This document shows positions 62,720-64,000 of a stretch of DNA of 64,000 bases, one piece after another. Each line of letters starts with the position of its first letter. The first letter of the stretch is position 1. The DNA comes from Allacma fusca (lineage: Eukaryota > Arthropoda > Collembola > Symphypleona > Sminthuridae). The notes beneath the pieces were generated by a model. That model was not told the origin of the DNA. It worked only from the letters and a program-made list of their open reading frames with translations, and ran no database searches. The position numbers were made by a program, and so were the translations under genes. The stretch covers positions 75,295,508 to 75,359,507 of the forward strand of contig OX359246.1 in the NCBI GenBank assembly GCA_947179485.1, written 5' to 3'.

Positions 62720-64000
62720 ACCGCTTGCAGCAGGGCGTACGAATGTTAGCTTGTACCCCGCCAGGTTCACCCTTGACAGTGGCTCACATATTCCTTAACC
62801 CAAAGAATGAACGTACACATTTTAACAAAAGTAATACCTGTGTAATCTTTGCTGAAAGTGAATGCCTTTTGGTATCAACATTTTGGGGCAAGTTGCATTT
62901 TGATGGTACTGTTCCAAGGCAAAATATTTAGATTACACCTGTGATGTTACATTAAAATTATTAAAAGAATTTTCATGCTACTATATGTTTTACTGCATGA
63001 ATCCAATACGTAACAAACGTCACAACTTTGGTCGCCCATTAGTAATGTGCACGTATTTGACAATTATAAGAGAATGTCCCGGGTAACGTCTTATGTAATT
63101 CGGAAAACATTGAATCTAAAATACAGCTAACTCTCTATATAAGTGAATACTCGAAAAGGGAAAACTCCCTAAAAGGGAATAATAATAAGGTCCAATTTAT
63201 CCTAGAATTAAAATGCCCAAAATGGCCTTGCCTCGAATATGCTAATGTGAGTTATCACCCGGTAATTAAAATGCCCGAATAAGTACCTGGATTTCAATGA
63301 AACTGCCTCCGTACTGTTTCATAGGTTTCGAATCGCAGAATTCACCTTTCACTTCACTCATGCGGAATCTGCAAGTTGAGTTAACAGTGCTTGGGATTCC
63401 GCCAGTTCTATTACTGAGCACAAACATATTCCCAGAACTGGGATTATCCGTAGTAGGAACATTTTATTTCCTTTCGCGATCATCTCATTCAATAGCCAAT
63501 TTAATTCAAACAAGATTCAATATACATTGAATGTTTCACACAGTAACTTATGATGCTTGAAATTATTGCAAAGCTATTGACCGGAAGAAAGTTGTACGAC
63601 GACGATCAACGTGAACTACAAACTAAAACGTTTAACAAGTAAAACGTTTCAAAGTAAAATTACACATCCTGGAGAAACTAAGTAGCTATTTTTAATCTCC
63701 CGATTCCTTCTATGGAAAGGACAAATAACAACATAAATAACATTGCGAGTAGCTATAGTGCTTGAAATCATGAACATGAAATCATTGGTTTTGTGCCAAA
63801 CAATGCAATCATTTTGTCTCAATTATTTTTTGGCTTGATCCCACAATTGCAGTTTGTACACACTCGTAAGTTTTTACAGGGCTGAAAGAAATCTGACTAT
63901 CTGTTTCTATTTGGGTTCTTCCCACAAACAAGAGTGGTATGAAGCGATGTGTGTTTGCGGTTTACCATTATTTCATTTTCTGTCTGGTAAAGGCTGATTC
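62720..64000. other. Window end, nothing firmly recognised
   Basis: At 63122-63124 the sequence TA-CAGCTAACTCTCTATATAAG resembles a pogo-type transposon end, followed by AAAAGGGAAAACTCCC words. AATTAAAATGCCC is repeated near 63208 and 63265. No gene was recognised. Confidence 0.35.

Overview
The window is nuclear DNA from an intron-rich, AT-rich arthropod genome. The evidence is spliced genes with canonical GT-AG introns, a troponin T with the arthropod-type poly-glutamate tail, and two side-by-side Pax3/7 (gooseberry / gooseberry-neuro type) genes, set in long intergenic DNA full of microsatellites and decayed transposons. A springtail, crustacean or insect would fit; the sequence alone does not settle it. 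No prokaryotic, organellar, rRNA, tRNA or CRISPR sequence was seen.

Layout. 1-0.75 kb: right part of a non-autonomous hAT-like element. 1.0-5.9 kb: a decayed L1/Tx1-like LINE on the minus strand. 5.9-16.4 kb: gene-poor DNA with one short hAT-type inverted-repeat element (13771-14467) and two short motif clusters that recur near 37.5-38.7 kb. 16.4-18.9 kb: troponin T, minus strand, 13 coding exons, complete frame of 346 residues. 22.6-26.0 kb: Pax3/7 gene A, plus strand, 5 coding exons, 400 residues, with full paired domain, octapeptide and homeodomain. 26-44 kb: about 18 kb of intergenic DNA with microsatellites and recurrent motifs. 44.6-48.6 kb: Pax3/7 gene B, plus strand, 7 coding exons, 431 residues. 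49.8-53.9 kb: three transposable elements nested in one another, each with its own target-site duplication. 54-64 kb: mostly unrecognised DNA with a few exon-like segments, a proline-rich 60-bp tandem repeat and one more short inverted-repeat element.

The two Pax genes form a tandem paralogue pair, like Drosophila gsb and gsb-n. They share upstream sequence blocks in the same order and at similar spacing, and a more distal two-part module seems duplicated with them (9.5-10.7 kb and 37.5-38.7 kb). The left module lies beyond the unrelated troponin T gene.

The most striking observation is in gene B. Its paired domain keeps the N-terminal PAI half but has lost 26 residues of the C-terminal RED half, apparently because a splice donor arose inside the ancestral exon. 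The rest of RED is degenerate, while the reading frame, octapeptide and homeodomain are kept. This predicts a PAI-plus-homeodomain transcription factor beside a full-length sister gene.
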